Shown piece by piece: positions 11,430 to 22,599 of a stretch of 64,000 nucleotides of DNA. The notes beneath the pieces were generated by a model. That model ran no database searches, was not told the DNA's origin, and worked only from the letters and a program-made list of their open reading frames with translations. The stretch comes from Agrypnia vestita (taxonomy: Eukaryota; Arthropoda; Insecta; Trichoptera; Phryganeidae), in contig JADDOH010002031.1 in the NCBI GenBank assembly GCA_016648135.1, positions 97,367-161,366 of the forward strand, read 5' to 3'. The stretch's first letter is position 1. Each line of letters begins with the position of its first letter. The position numbers and the translations under genes are program-made.

Positions 11430-12465
11430 TTAAAAATCGAAGTATAGATCAAAAGTTATATATGGAAAATAATAATATAAAGTACCTAATTAATATGAAA
11501 ATAAATTTAAAAGATAACTATTTGCAAAAAGGACCTGATTATTTATAAAAAACTATTTTCTTAAACGCTTCCATTATGTTAAAGATTTAGATTAGTTTCA
11601 ATCTTCTATCACAAAGTACGAAACAATTGTTGCTTTCGCCATTTTGTGCACAAATCAAAGGTCTTGTTTATTATAACTAGCAGTACGCCCGTGAAATATC
11701 ACAGTAATTTGGTGGGCCACCGTTGTGTATTGCCGGAGCCACTTCGTGTTCCTCGCTGATTGCGTGTCACAGTCAAATTATCTAAGTTGAAATTATTATA
11801 TTTAGAATAGATTAGTAGATAAAATTTTATTTTTTGTCAATGAGTTTTTTTTCCCTTTAGTATTCAAATATTTTTGTTAAAGACTCAATTGCATTATTAC
11901 GTGTGTTACACTTTATCAATTTTTTATGGCAAGCTGTACTTCAATATATCCAGCAGCGTACAGTGAGCGCTCCGCTTGATCGCACAAAGGCGACAAATTA
12001 TTCTGTTTAATGTATTAACATTTTGTAAAGGTGTTGACGCTCCACGCTTTCAGTTGGCTGAATGGCATTGTCGGAGGCGTCAGATCAAGCCACTTGGTCG
12101 TTTCGGATCTCTTGTGCTCCCGGGTGACGCGCTGTTTGTCAGCCGTGGATTTCCTTTCAATTTGTAAAAATCAATATTTTGTCTTTATCGGGTTCTTTCG
12201 AACGAACGAAGCGGTCCCACGTAACAGAACCGAATAATTATTATGCGCGACCGGTAGATAAAATAATATTTTCAATTATTTTGTGAGATTTACGATAGAG
12301 GATCTAGCGGCTTGGACGCTTGTAAACTCGCTACTAGTCATCAACGTAATCTTATCTAAATTATAATATTGATTGGATTGGATTTGGCGTTAACGTTGTA
12401 AACATTATTCATGATGATCAAAATGAAAAGATTCGGAGATTGTAATAGTAAATACATCGGTCAGA
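11430..12465. other. No gene recognised; mixed AT-rich and moderate-GC sequence
   Basis: A moderate-GC patch lies at 11940-12240. Its short frames show no known domain. Confidence 0.4.
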
Positions 12466-12467
12466 CT

Positions 12468-12620
12468 TAGGGATGGTTGGTTGATAAGTGTTAATAGTAA
12501 TATCTAACCAAAAAGTGTAGATTTTTGCTATTCCCACCAATCAAACGCCCCGTTTTCGTAAAAATCAATGCTTTTTGCTTAACTATTACCATTATTAACG
12601 ATCAAACAACCGGCCCTTAA
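12468..12620. mobile_element. Short TIR element (MITE-like), about 150 bp
   Basis: The left end TTAGGGATGGTTGGTTGAT and the reverse complement of the right end, TTAAGGGCCGGTTGTTTGAT, are similar for about 35 bases, continuing through GTTAATA and GTAATA. No clear target duplication was found, so the family is unassigned. The TTAGGGATGG start is hAT-like. Confidence 0.5.
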
Positions 12621-12624
12621 AGAG

Positions 12625-13595
12625 TAAGTCTAACTAGTAATAACTTTTCTGAATTCGTGAACCACATCATAATTTTAATTCATATACCAACCATTAAACT
12701 TCTCCATCCCGTCTCGCGTAAATAAAGGTAATAACATGAATAATTTTGAGAGTTCAGAAATCAAAATAAATTTTAATTAGCTTGACAATATCACTTTCAC
12801 TAATTCTTCTCCTCTCCTCTCAATATTCCCATTGTGGTTACCTTTACACCAATCCAGCTCGTTTTGTCAATACTAATCAATTGATGATTTGTATTCAGTT
12901 AGTTTAATATTTCACCTGTCGATGGCAGATTTTGATACTAAAAAAATATAAAATTATAAATAAACTCACGTAGAGGTAGAAAAGTTTTTTTTCACCCAGT
13001 TTAATGATAACCTATCTAAATTATTTCAGAAAAATCTAAAACTTGAAAAATATAAAATTAGACATTTTTGTATCCTCATATATCTATATATTTTTTGAAT
13101 AGTAGTACATATCTCCACTTTTAATTAATATACATATTGATATTTAAGTTATAATACTTACGAACCTACCTATCACTATTTTTATAAATGTGTTTTTGAA
13201 GAATTTAAAAATTTATTACTTTAATTATTAAAAATATAAAATACTCAATAGGAGGAGGGCTACATAAAATAACTAAAATTAATTTACATAATAGAGATTA
13301 AGAAAAAATTACAGTTTGTTTTGTGTTTGTTACGTTTCTGCACGCCTGCACGGCCATGTTCGCTTCGGTATATCTGAGAGGTTTGCCTGCGCATGCATAA
13401 TTGTTCAGGTATATCGAAGCCTCATAGAGCCCTTACACGTCACGGTAAACCGAGAGAGTCTTCAGTTGTAACTACGACATAGAGATAACTACGATAGAAA
13501 GATTCAAAGCGAACAGTTCACTTGATAAACGACTCAATGAATAACAGTTCAAATTTATTGTTTCAGTTGTAAGTTTTTAGAACTCCATAATCACA
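12625..13595. other. No gene recognised
   Basis: AT-rich to 13320. A moderate-GC patch at 13330-13480 includes an initiator-like TTCAGTTG at 13462 but no TATA box in register. Confidence 0.35.
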
Positions 13596-13598
13596 CGA

Positions 13599-13759
13599 AT
13601 GGAAATAAAAATACTTGTTTTTAAGTTCTACCTTTTTCATTTTCTAAGACGCGTTTCACCTTATGAGGGCATTATCAAATTGATAATGCTCCCATAAGGC
13701 GAAAGGCGTCACAGAAAATGAAAAATGTAGAGCTAAAAAAACAAGTGCTTTATTTCCAT
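13599..13759. repeat. 161-bp foldback, about 79-bp arms, 3-base centre
   Basis: The left arm beginning ATGGAAATAAA and the right arm ending TTTATTTCCAT are complementary almost throughout, meeting at TTATCA/TGATAA. On the minus strand the left arm reads TTGATAATG, CCC-TCATA-AGG, T, GAAAC, GC, GTC: the same motif order as the hammerhead-like repeats at 10.8, 11.4 and 18.1 kb, but with changed core bases. Confidence 0.85.
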
Positions 13760-13884
13760 ATGAGTGATACCTAGTTAGAACTGAAGAACACTAAAAAATT
13801 CAAGAAACACATAAAACAAATAGAATATACATAATTAAAATAAAAAATAGTTAGAATTATAAAAAATAACGATACTCCGAAATA

Positions 13885-14100
13885 ATTAGTATACTTGAGT
13901 CACTAATTTTTATCTTATGATGTTTGTATTTCTCTACATTATTCCATTATTATCTTATACATACTTATCCATTCATGCTCGTATGTATCATACTAATGTC
14001 CCAAAACACAAGTATTACTTTACTGGGGACAGTTAAACGTGTATAAAAAAATGTATTCAATATTCAATGTAAAATGTATGTAATATTTTTATTTTCAATA
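13885..14100 (+). repeat. Dispersed repeat, copy 1 (inverted partner at 20.5 kb)
   Basis: Text such as ACTTGAGTC, ATGATGTTTGTATTTCTC, ACTTTACTGGGGACAG and GTTTAACTGTCCCC-type words is shared, in opposite orientation, with 20465-20692. Identity is high across about 200 bases. Confidence 0.75.
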
Positions 14101-14324
14101 AATAAATTTCAATATTCAAAAAGTTTACTAAAGTAAAATTTCCATTCCCAACCTTCACAGGTGAGCACTACACACGCTGCTGTCTGTACAACTGTGCAGA
14201 CAAAAATAATCAAATTTAAATCTTCTCCGGTCGCCTGCCCAGTTCCGGAAACCTGTACAGTTTTATAGCATATACGCTCTGGTATACCTGCACAGGTCGC
14301 CTGCACAGTGTAGTCTCACAGGTA

Positions 14325-14492
14325 CAGTAGCCGGCAAACATCTTGAAATTTTACGGCGTAGTCGGGGGAAGTTTGCGCATGTACCATCACAGAATAAAGA
14401 AGATAGTACCATTCCACCAAAGAGACCCAAATTTTGTCTTCTGCGCATTCCCCCACTACGCCAAAGAATTTCAAGAAGTTTGCCGGCAACTG
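14325..14492 (+). mobile_element. 168-bp MITE, TA target duplication (copy A)
   Basis: Terminal inverted repeats of about 50 bases begin CAGTAGCCGGCAAAC and CAGTTGCCGGCAAAC. Both ends are flanked by TA (14323-14324 and 14493-14494), the Tc1/mariner signature. A second copy in the other orientation lies at 59.3 kb. This copy carries about 26 extra bases bounded by a GTACCAT direct repeat. It is too short to encode a transposase; overlapping small frames are artefacts. Confidence 0.85.
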
Positions 14493-15044
14493 TATACCAC
14501 AGCATGTACGGCCACTTTTAGTATGTTTGTTGTTATTTGCGCGCCTAGTGTATTTCTTACGAATAATAATACGCACACCCATGGGAAGGTCCGATGCTTC
14601 GCAGGCCACCTGTTGGCACGGCACGGGTCTAAATCGTGCAATCCGAAATAATGAATATGTTTTCATCATTATCATATCAAATTAAACAAACCTAAACAAT
14701 ACATAAGTTCTGCACAGAAAACTTCACTTTCCGCGTGCTAGTCGTTTTGTGACAAGAGCGGAAATTCATTTTCGGGAAAAATTTAATACACCTCTATTAT
14801 TTAATCACTTATAAAATACTCACTTATATTTTCAATTATATTATTTATCCTTTCTGCCTAAGATTGGCTCGGAACCAAATTTTGTTTGTTTATGTGATGT
14901 ATCACATTCTGTCACGACAGTGTTCACTTTGAATGTTGCGTTAATAATTTAATGCAATTGACGTGGTCTGCAATTTGATAAATCTCTTGGAAGTCAAATA
15001 TTTAAGTATATTATTTAAGGCGAATATCAAATCCGAACTGATAT

Positions 15045-15120
15045 TTACTTATCATCACGCCATTTCTCCGCGGAGGTAGGCGGAGAAGATAGGGCGCCAC
15101 AATAGCCTGACATACAACTC
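15045..15120 (+). repeat. Dispersed repeat with TTTCTCCGCGGAGGTAGG core (copy 1)
   Basis: About 75 bases (GAACTGATA..ACTTA.CAT, then TTTCTCCGCGGAGGTAGGC, then GCCACA, then CCTGACA) match 53207-53285. The core contains the palindrome TCCGCGGA. Repeats of this look are, to my recollection, frequent in Lepidoptera. Confidence 0.6.
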
Positions 15121-15316
15121 TGGTCTTATTTCATTTTTTTTAACTACAGCAAGAACGCGGAGCCCCCATCAGCTGTTAAACCAGCGCTAGGCGGCACGGC
15201 CGCTCATCAAAAAACATTCACTGTCATAGCGTTTATTGCATTTTTATTAAAGATAACAAAAATATAAAAAAATACATAAGAAACTAACATTAAAAAATTA
15301 ACGTAAATAAATAAAA

Positions 15317-15335
15317 ATATATATATATATATATA
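15317..15335. repeat. (TA)n microsatellite
   Basis: Uninterrupted TA dinucleotides, about nine units. Confidence 0.9.
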
Positions 15336-15439
15336 AAATAAAATACATTAGTAAAATCAATCGAAAGGAAACCAAAAATCATATGAATGAAGTTTTATTG
15401 AAACAATGAGGTAGAAAACGTAAAAATGTTGTCAAAAAA

Positions 15440-15660
15440 CACACAGCGCGCATGCGCAATGACTGCTGGACTGGCCAGCATCAAAAAATAAGTGGCGAGA
15501 TTCACAGATTATTTTAAAATACAAATATATAAATGTTTGAAGGTGTATAAATATTAAATACATTATTTCTACGTGACCCGAATAATAAATAACGTGTATA
15601 ATATTTCTACACATTAAATTTTATCTATATTTGTTTTAAATCAATCTGTATCGCCATTTT
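15440..15660 (+). repeat. Dispersed repeat, about 220 bp (partner at 19.6-19.8 kb)
   Basis: Shared blocks with 19590-19835 in the same orientation include ACACAAATAT-like text, AACGTGTATAA, 'TATAATATTTCTACACATTAAAT' (split by single changes) and TTTTAAA.CAATC. Divergence is substantial. Confidence 0.6.
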
Positions 15661-15664
15661 ACTA

Positions 15665-17780
15665 CTGTTACTTGATAATGGCAGGGTGAGCACTACTTGA
15701 TGAGAGGCTGCTCCTTATTATCCTTAATCATTTAAGATTTGTACAAAAAAAGTTTTTATTTTTATTTTTAATTGGAATTTATGACGTTCATTGCTAATCC
15801 CACACATATAATTTTTTATGACCATCTCTCCGCGTTGCCTAGCTACATAAGATTGAGTCGCATTGCAACTCAAATAAAAAAAAGATCAATGTGTAAGTTT
15901 CATCGAACAAAATTATTTTTCTGTTTTCTTTGATTTTTATAAATAAATGAAGGCTATAAAAACATTAAACACCAACTTGAAGGGTTATTTCTAGCAAACC
16001 TAAATAAAAACTATCATTAAATATTTATCTTGCTCCCCGAAAATAACATGTGTAGTTCTTTTTAATTCCTGCTAATGTAGATATTTTAATACCAGTGTAC
16101 TTACTATACAAGTAAATCTAAAAAAAATTTGACATGTTTTTAGACGCTTTCTTTGCATACATTTGTAATCGATTTTTTAACATCACTGATGCAGTATCCA
16201 AATATTAAACACGTTGTGCACCAACACTCTTTTAACCCGTGGTATAATCATGTTGAAGGTTATTTTTGTCGAAGATTATTAATTTTATCGAAATAATGAC
16301 CAAATCATGTCGAAAATGATTTAGTAATGTAGTCATCAACTTAACGTAAATGTTTAAAGTTTCAGAGCTAGTCGGGAAGTTGGTGAAAAATCAATTACGA
16401 ATTTCCACCACAAAAAACAAACAAAAATACAAACAGACAAACATTCAACAAATAGACAAAGAGAGTAAGTATTATGTATGTACACATATATCTGCGGGGC
16501 TAATGAATCTCCTTCGCTTTACCTACCAAACGGCCCTTGAAGGCATGATTGTATACTTGAGATCTCGTTGAACGAAAGCATGTCAAGTTTTTCTCGCGGC
16601 CCGCTTTTCTATGCCCTGGAAAGTGTTGGCAGCTTAATGATTTCCTTTTGTAGACATTCGTATACGTCATTTTGCGCTACAACTTTACTTTTTTTATGTT
16701 CATTTGAGACATTCCTCCGTATTAATATAATTTTTATATACCTTTCTTAGGATTCTCCTCGACGCCGACTTCTGACGCAATTGACATGTCTACTCAAAAC
16801 GATGCCTCTCCGGAATAAAATATGTATATTTATCTAAACTTTGATCGTTATTTTAGTTTTTTTGATCTGTGTTCTAATATATTTCATTTCGTAATTCCCT
16901 ATTATTATAATTACCTGAATTCGCGTAATTTATTGAGAATATTTAAGAAATTCCATACATTTCGTTAATTTTCCGTTCACAAACATGGCTTTCTTTTTTG
17001 GTTTAAATTTTTTTTCTTCGCATGCTACTATTAGAATAATTGACCTACCCCTCAATTAACGCGATTTCATCTGAATGTGGTTAAAATTCAATCTATTTTT
17101 ATATTATGTGAAAATTTAGGTATAGGCATCCGAAAACCAGCGGCGCGTCAGTTCTTTGAAATAAGCTGTACGTAGTTAGAATTTCTACGAAGTAAATTGA
17201 ATTTAATTAGGTACATATCTATCACAATTACAATAATACTACTGAGATTTAATTTAGTTTTTCTCCGTATATATTTTTATGTAAAACTCACGCTTGTACT
17301 GCACTGATGTACTGACCGCACGCGCCTGCCAGAGAGTGAATGGGCATGTCTCAGTCGGTGTATTCTGTCTAAAGGTTAGGTCGTGGGAGAGATAGAATAG
17401 CGTTTCAATAGTTATTTAACGAAAATATAAGAAAAGTGGTTGGTCATGGAATTTTGTACACAAGATTACCTTAATCCAAGTTGATACGACCGGCCCTTAG
17501 TAGTGCGCACTCGCAACATTAAAGATCAGCAATAAAGATGAGGACGTAACAAATTAATTACATATTTGTCTATATTTTTGTTACGTTATTTTATTCTTAC
17601 ATTAATAAGTACCACGTACATTTTATTATACCTACGTTTCCTTGATTTTTATTGGCTTGGGATATTCATTTTATCTGCTTTTTGGCACCTAAGTTCCGCA
17701 CCTCAACTCACGCAGATTTTGATACCCTAGGAAGTGTCTTCCAATTTTGTATCAGTTTCCTGCCTGGATTTACGCCAATT
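15665..17780. other. No gene recognised
   Basis: AT-rich sequence with short frames (for example 16350-16571 and 16568-16750) that show no domain. A CCGGCCCTTA word at about 17490 matches the right end of the 12.5-kb MITE-like element but has no partner nearby. Confidence 0.4.
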
Positions 17781-17790
17781 TTCATGTTAG

Positions 17791-17995
17791 CAGGCGTGTG
17801 CAGTGGGAACAAGAAGCATGACTTTTATTTAACCGTATTTGGGAAAAAAAATCGAAATTAAATATTTATATAAATATTAAAATCTGAATAATTATTGTGA
17901 TAGGAATATTACGAGATATGTCTCTGATTTCGATTTCTTTTCAATATATATTCTTATGAAAAAGTCACGCTTCTTGTTCCCATTGCACGCCCCTG
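17791..17995. mobile_element. 205-bp hAT-type MITE with 8-bp target duplication
   Basis: The ends are CAGGCGTGTGCAGTGGGAAC and, reverse complemented, CAGGGGCGTGCAATGGGAAC, similar for about 38 bases. The flanking octamers CATGTTAG (17783-17790) and CGTGTTAG (17996-18003) differ at one base. CAGGGGCGT-type ends plus an 8-bp duplication are the hAT signature. No transposase is encoded. Confidence 0.85.
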
Positions 17996-18129
17996 CGTGT
18001 TAGGTACTTATCTACCACGCTTATCGAGGGATGGGTTTTGAAAAAATTGATATCCATATTTCACTATTGAAATATTACTTGGTATTAAAAATGAAAACAT
18101 ACGAGGTACGCTATTTGAGTATACCTTGT

Positions 18130-18210
18130 ATCCTCCTGAAGAAAGGACCGTTGGTTCCCGAAACATGTCGAGTGTTTTTAAAATAAAATTAGTGGTTCAA
18201 ACAAAGTGAA
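18130..18210 (+). repeat. Repeat end with hammerhead-like motif and AAACAAAGT tail
   Basis: The plus strand reads CTC, CTGAAGA (18136-18142), AA, a bulged hairpin GGACC-GTT-GGTTCC, C, GAAAC (18160-18164), AT, GTC, GAG, then AAAATAAAATTAGTGGTTC and AAACAAAGTG. CTC/GAG gives three pairs of stem I and GTC is the commonest hammerhead cleavage triplet. The downstream tail matches the 10.8- and 11.4-kb repeats. Confidence 0.5.
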
Positions 18211-18310
18211 TTGTTTTAATTTTTAATAATTTAGAATGTTACCACAAAGTGAATTTGCATCCATTGAAGGATAATACGTGGTATATTAAAATTAATAACT
18301 AGCAGTTAAG

Positions 18311-18560
18311 CAATCGGCTATCGCCGATTGCTTGCTGCTAGGCCCTGCGGGTGGCTGTCTGGGCCGCTGCGCGGCCAATGGTAGCCGCTGCGCGGCTATT
18401 GATGGCCGCTACTCGGCCATTGCTATTTTTTCGCTGCTTTTTTAGCCACTTTGCGGCTGGTAGTGACCGCTGCGCGGCCATTGGTGTCTACAATCTATTG
18501 GTGTCTACAATGGCAGATGCCAATGGCGGCTATGGTGGGCGATGGTGGCCACTGCGCGGT
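18311..18560 (+). repeat. Array of short GC-rich hairpins, mostly 21-nt spaced
   Basis: A perfect stem-loop CAATCGGC-TATC-GCCGATTG (18311-18330) is followed by 15-nt near-palindromes of the form RGCCRCTGCGCGGCY at 18362, 18383, 18404, 18444 and 18465, with a decayed one near 18547. Spacing is 21 bases, or about 40 where one unit has decayed. In frame this gives a seven-residue periodicity (AAARPMV-like), so the frame at 18351-18623 is probably a by-product. Confidence 0.75.
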
Positions 18561-18639
18561 GTCTGCTTGCTGCAAGACCAAGCTGTCGGCTATGGTAGTT
18601 GCTTCGCGACAAGTGATAGGTAATGCGTGGATAGGTCTA

Positions 18640-18840
18640 TTAGGTCTTGATGGCGGCTATCTATATATAATAAATTCATGGTCTGTCGGTCCGCAACATC
18701 CGTACCTTGTTGGAATTACAACTTAAGTTAATCAAAGTGTGATACGCAACCAGCCTGTGGGGCAGGTCACGCACAAGGGTCGTTGTTAATTTTTAGACCC
18801 GTGATTCTTCACGGCTGTACGGCTATTTTAGATATAATTA
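18640..18840 (+). repeat. Dispersed repeat with GTCTGTCGGTCCG word (copy 1)
   Basis: Shared with 23215-23462 in the same orientation: ATAATA, GTCTGTCGGTCCG, CTTGTTG(G)AATT, GTCACGCACAAGGGTC or GTCACCCAAGGGTC, and a final ACGGCTA. Family unknown. Confidence 0.55.
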
Positions 18841-19341
18841 AGACGAAGTATTTATTCAGTATTATAACCGATTAATAAGTCAGAGCGGAGTTTTACAATT
18901 AATATTTCGAACATGCTTTAAAACTTATAAACAGTTCAAGTTGTTATCAGTTTTCAATAGTCAAATCAACACTCTTTGCCAACATATTAAAAACGTGGTC
19001 CAATATTCATGTCATATTCAAGTGGCGCCTTTTCCTAAAAATCTCTTTTTTTCATTTTTATCAAAATAAAACATTCACATTTTAAAAAGGATATTCTTGC
19101 ATTAAATTTAAAGAAAGATCTAGCAAATACAATTTCATCGTAAAACAATAATGAAAAGTCGGTATACTAATTTAGTATTTTTGATTGTCGCTGTAGATGT
19201 ATTAAACACGCGCAATAACCATTTATAATTGATTTGGGGACAACTTTAATATGATGACATATTTGTTCTTAATGTCATTAATCTTTATGTCCTCAAATTA
19301 TTAATGTTCTGTAAAATATATATATTTTTTTATCATTTCCC

Positions 19342-19376
19342 CTCAGAATACAGAATAGATTGTTCTGTATTCTGAG
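19342..19376. other. Perfect 14-bp hairpin, 7-nt loop
   Basis: CTCAGAATACAGAA and TTCTGTATTCTGAG are exact reverse complements separated by TAGATTG. No role can be assigned. Confidence 0.7.
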
Positions 19377-19589
19377 CATTTCCCAAACACGACATTCTAA
19401 CCTGAAAGACATGAATTATGTACTGCACGTGATTCCGTAATCTAAAATCTGCGACTTGATTCATTTCATTCACTGTGATATAACATTTTTCTAACTAAAA
19501 GTAGCTTTTTAAAGCGATTCATAGTATAAAGAGCAAATGTAAATATTTCGCCAACATAGTAGCTGTCATCGCGCCGATCGCGCCGCACC

Positions 19590-19835
19590 ATAGATAACAT
19601 AATAATACGCCGCACTGACATCTGGGTTGACCAGTACATAACCAAAAAAGAATATGGCGAAATTCAAACAATTTTGAAACACAAATATGTATATTAACAA
19701 TTATTAATAAACGTGTATAAATATCAATTATTATTTTTATAAGTACCATTTTTATTTTACGTATATAATATTTCTACACATTAAATATTATCTACATGTA
19801 TTTTAAAACAATCCATACTTCTCGCTACTTTATGC
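19590..19835 (+). repeat. Dispersed repeat, partner of 15.4-15.7 kb
   Basis: A diverged direct copy of the 15440-15660 repeat. The shared end TTTCTACACATTAAATATTATCTAC-like text is the clearest match. Confidence 0.6.
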
Positions 19836-20044
19836 GATTTCGCCATTTGTTTTTTTATGCTGGCAATAGATATATTTGCAATACTATCGTCATTTTAAGG
19901 ACAATTATAATATAGATGATCATAAATTGTTTTGATATCGGTCACGCAACGATTTTCCTAAAAATGATTTTCCATTACCCCGCATTGGCTTTGGTCTGTA
20001 CACAACATCCAAAGCAAACATCAATAAATTTAGTTTACTCAATT

Positions 20045-20365
20045 ATTTATGATACATCGAAGTCGTCTTTGGATCCGGCGTCGTCGGCTATTTCGGGATG
20101 CGACTGCCCAGAATTTATTGCCATATCGCGGGGGAAGCGCGGATACTTCACTTTGCGAGGAAAGCGCGAAACGCCATCTCGAAAATATGAAACGGCTATC
20201 GGTGGTGCGTCGCGGGCTGCCAGGTGGCCGGCCGCCAGCGCGCCGCTGCACCTTGCACCGCCCGCCCTGCCAGCAGCCAGCAGCCAGCACCGCTCACTGG
20301 TGACTCCTCTCTTCTGCGGAAAGCTGTGCGCATCCATGTATCCGCGGACCGGCGAGAGCCAACAA
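20045..20365. other. GC-rich CpG island
   Basis: About 320 bases with dense CpG in AT-rich surroundings, including CCATATCGCGGGGGAAGCG and a CAGCAGCCAGCAGCCAGCA run near 20270. Open frames exist on both strands (an expected effect of few AT-rich stops) but none resembles a known protein. A promoter-associated island or conserved regulatory block is possible. Confidence 0.4.
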
Positions 20366-20464
20366 TCTACACTGGACTTGATCTCTACCGCAGAATATAA
20401 AATTGTACAGAGATGAACAACGCCTATGGATTGAAAAACACTTTTATTATTATTTTATTTTTTA

Positions 20465-20692
20465 TATTGAAATTAATATTCAATGTAAAATGTATGCAAT
20501 ATTTAAAATAAAAATATTGCGTACATTTTTTTTATACACGTTTAACTGTCCCCAGTAAAGTAATACTTGTGTTTGGGGACAGGAGTATGATAAATAAGAG
20601 CATGAATGAATAACTATGCATAAGTTAATAGTGGAACAGTGTAGAGAAATACAAACATCATAAGACAAATATTAGCGACTCAAGTATATTAA
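20465..20692 (-). repeat. Dispersed repeat, copy 2 (inverted partner of 13.9 kb)
   Basis: The reverse complement matches 13885-14100 over about 200 bases, including GGGGACAG, TAATACTTGTGTTT and CAAACATCATAAGA. Confidence 0.75.
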
Positions 20693-20714
20693 TTCCAATT
20701 GGAATCTCTTCGGG

Positions 20715-20905
20715 GTTTTTATCATTTTATTTAACTTGTATTGAAACGAATGAATTATTCGTAATATATATAAGTTACTATAATGATTGATCAACGGTTC
20801 GTAAAAAATAAGTCCGAAATATTGAAAAAAAATGCAAACTTTGATATTGCATAACTTCAAAATGCCGCTTGAACATTGTCGACTTCCAAATAACCCTGTA
20901 TATTT
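20715..20905 (-). repeat. Foldback-family fragment (half element)
   Basis: It matches the right half of the 36.5-kb element: TTTTTATCATTTTATT, AACTTGTATT, TAAGTTACT, AAATATTGAAAAAAAATGC and AAACTTTGATATTGCAT. Confidence 0.7.
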
Positions 20906-21038
20906 TGGTGGTCTGTGATCTTTACTTTTCTTGCGTACTCATGTGGATGATAAGTTATTTATTCAAATTATTGGGGCAGCTCTGTACCCGACTGGTTACA
21001 ATTGGCTATCACTTCACGCATCCGGCAAAATAAAATAT

Positions 21039-21240
21039 TTTTTTTTTTATTTTTTTTTTTTAAAAAAATAGAGATGTGAACACGGAATACGTGTCACATC
21101 AATATTCTTACTATTTTCAAACTAAGCTAAGCGCTTGTACTATGAAAATAGGACTAACTTGCTAGTCTGGAGTGAGGATCGAACCCGCAACCTTTGGATC
21201 ACGAGGCCAGTGTCCTAACCACAAGACCAACAAGCTACTC
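21039..21240 (-). mobile_element. tRNA-derived SINE, family A
   Basis: On the minus strand a tRNA-like head contains an A-box-like GTTGGTCTTGTGGTTAGGACA and a B box GGTTCGATCCT (21175-21185). A body TAGTCCTATTTTCA ... GTTTGAAAATAGTAAGAA follows, and a long A-rich tail (the T run at 21039-21066). The body matches SINEs at 28.1 kb and 58.7 kb. Confidence 0.85.
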
Positions 21241-21244
21241 ATTT

Positions 21245-22595
21245 TAAAACTATGTTTTTAAAAGGGTTGGGGTCAACTTCCCGGCAGCTTGACAGCCGTT
21301 TGCTCGACCTGCCGACTGCCCGACAGTCAACTTCCCCACAAAATATTATTTAATTTTTAATATTTGTATTTTTTGTGAAAATATATACAAACTGATAAAT
21401 TTTAAACTGTATTCGAATTTTTTCCCGTGGGTTACAAAAGGATATTTTACTTCATGGCATTACTAGAAATTGTTTCAAATATTCACATTATTTGTTAATA
21501 CAATTGAGATTTTAAATTATTTTTTTAAACAACAGTTACAATAAAATACATCAGAATATTCAAAACAATTTCTAGGTATGAATTATTCTTAAATTCTCAA
21601 GTAAGACTTTTTCTTCAATATTCTGTTTTAAATTAAAAATCACAAAAAACGTAATCTACATTAAATTACTTATTCAGTTTGCGCGCGAATAACACCTTTT
21701 TCCTAGCGAACATTTCCCGAAATTTTTCTCTTGTAGAAAATTGAAATAATTTTGTTTCTGCTCGATAGGCCATAAGCCTCGCTTTTTAATAATAAAGGAA
21801 AAGTTGCGTACTATTTTTAATATTTCATTTAATAAGTAAAATACACACTTTTTTAGTACATTCATAAATTTTGTGTTCATTTAATCATAGTTTAATTTTA
21901 AGCCAGGACATTTAATTTAATTAGACTCGAGACATTTTTTTTTAGTCTGATTTTTTTGATACGATAGATTGTATTTGATCCTTTTAACATGCAATTTTAG
22001 CTACTCTTGGTAACCATAGTTTATCTGTGAATCTGGGATATTAATTAATATCGCGTTATTAATTATTTATTTATTATTTACCTGTAGATGAGTGTGCAAT
22101 GTCGATGCTCTAATATTTGTTTTTCCTAAATATGTGACAATAAATTAAACGTGTGACACAATCTACTCAAATATGTGTGCTACATAATCTATATAAATAT
22201 ATGACAATGAAGTAAACGTGTGACACAATCTTATCAAGGTAGTTTTTCTGTTTGCAATGTTTTACGAATTCAGTAAAGATCGTTTTAATTAACCGTTATC
22301 GCTGTATTATTCAAATGTTGTGGGTCAATCGGATTGTATGCAGATTAGTTTTTTCGAAGCCAGCACTTGTTTATATGTATAATTGATAACTACTTTATAT
22401 ATTGATCAACTATATTCTATGTTAACTTATCTTCGATACGATGTGTAAGTGTCCTTAATGTTTTTTGTACTCGGCTAATCGCGATGTTTTAAAATGTTGT
22501 GATGTTTTTCATAGCATACTTGTTACGTGTTCGCTAGGTGGTAATTAATATTTTTTATCAATCAAAATATTATGAAATTAAATATTATTAAGAAT
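21245..22595. other. No gene recognised
   Basis: AT-rich. A short GC-richer block at 21270-21340 contains repeated CAACTTCCC and CTGCC words; nothing can be assigned. Confidence 0.4.
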
Positions 22596-22599
22596 ATAT

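Noticed and set aside
19916..20416. 166-codon plus-strand frame and overlapping minus-strand frames
   Set aside because: All lie in a CpG-rich block where stops are rare on both strands. None resembles a known protein, and several mutually exclusive frames are equally open.
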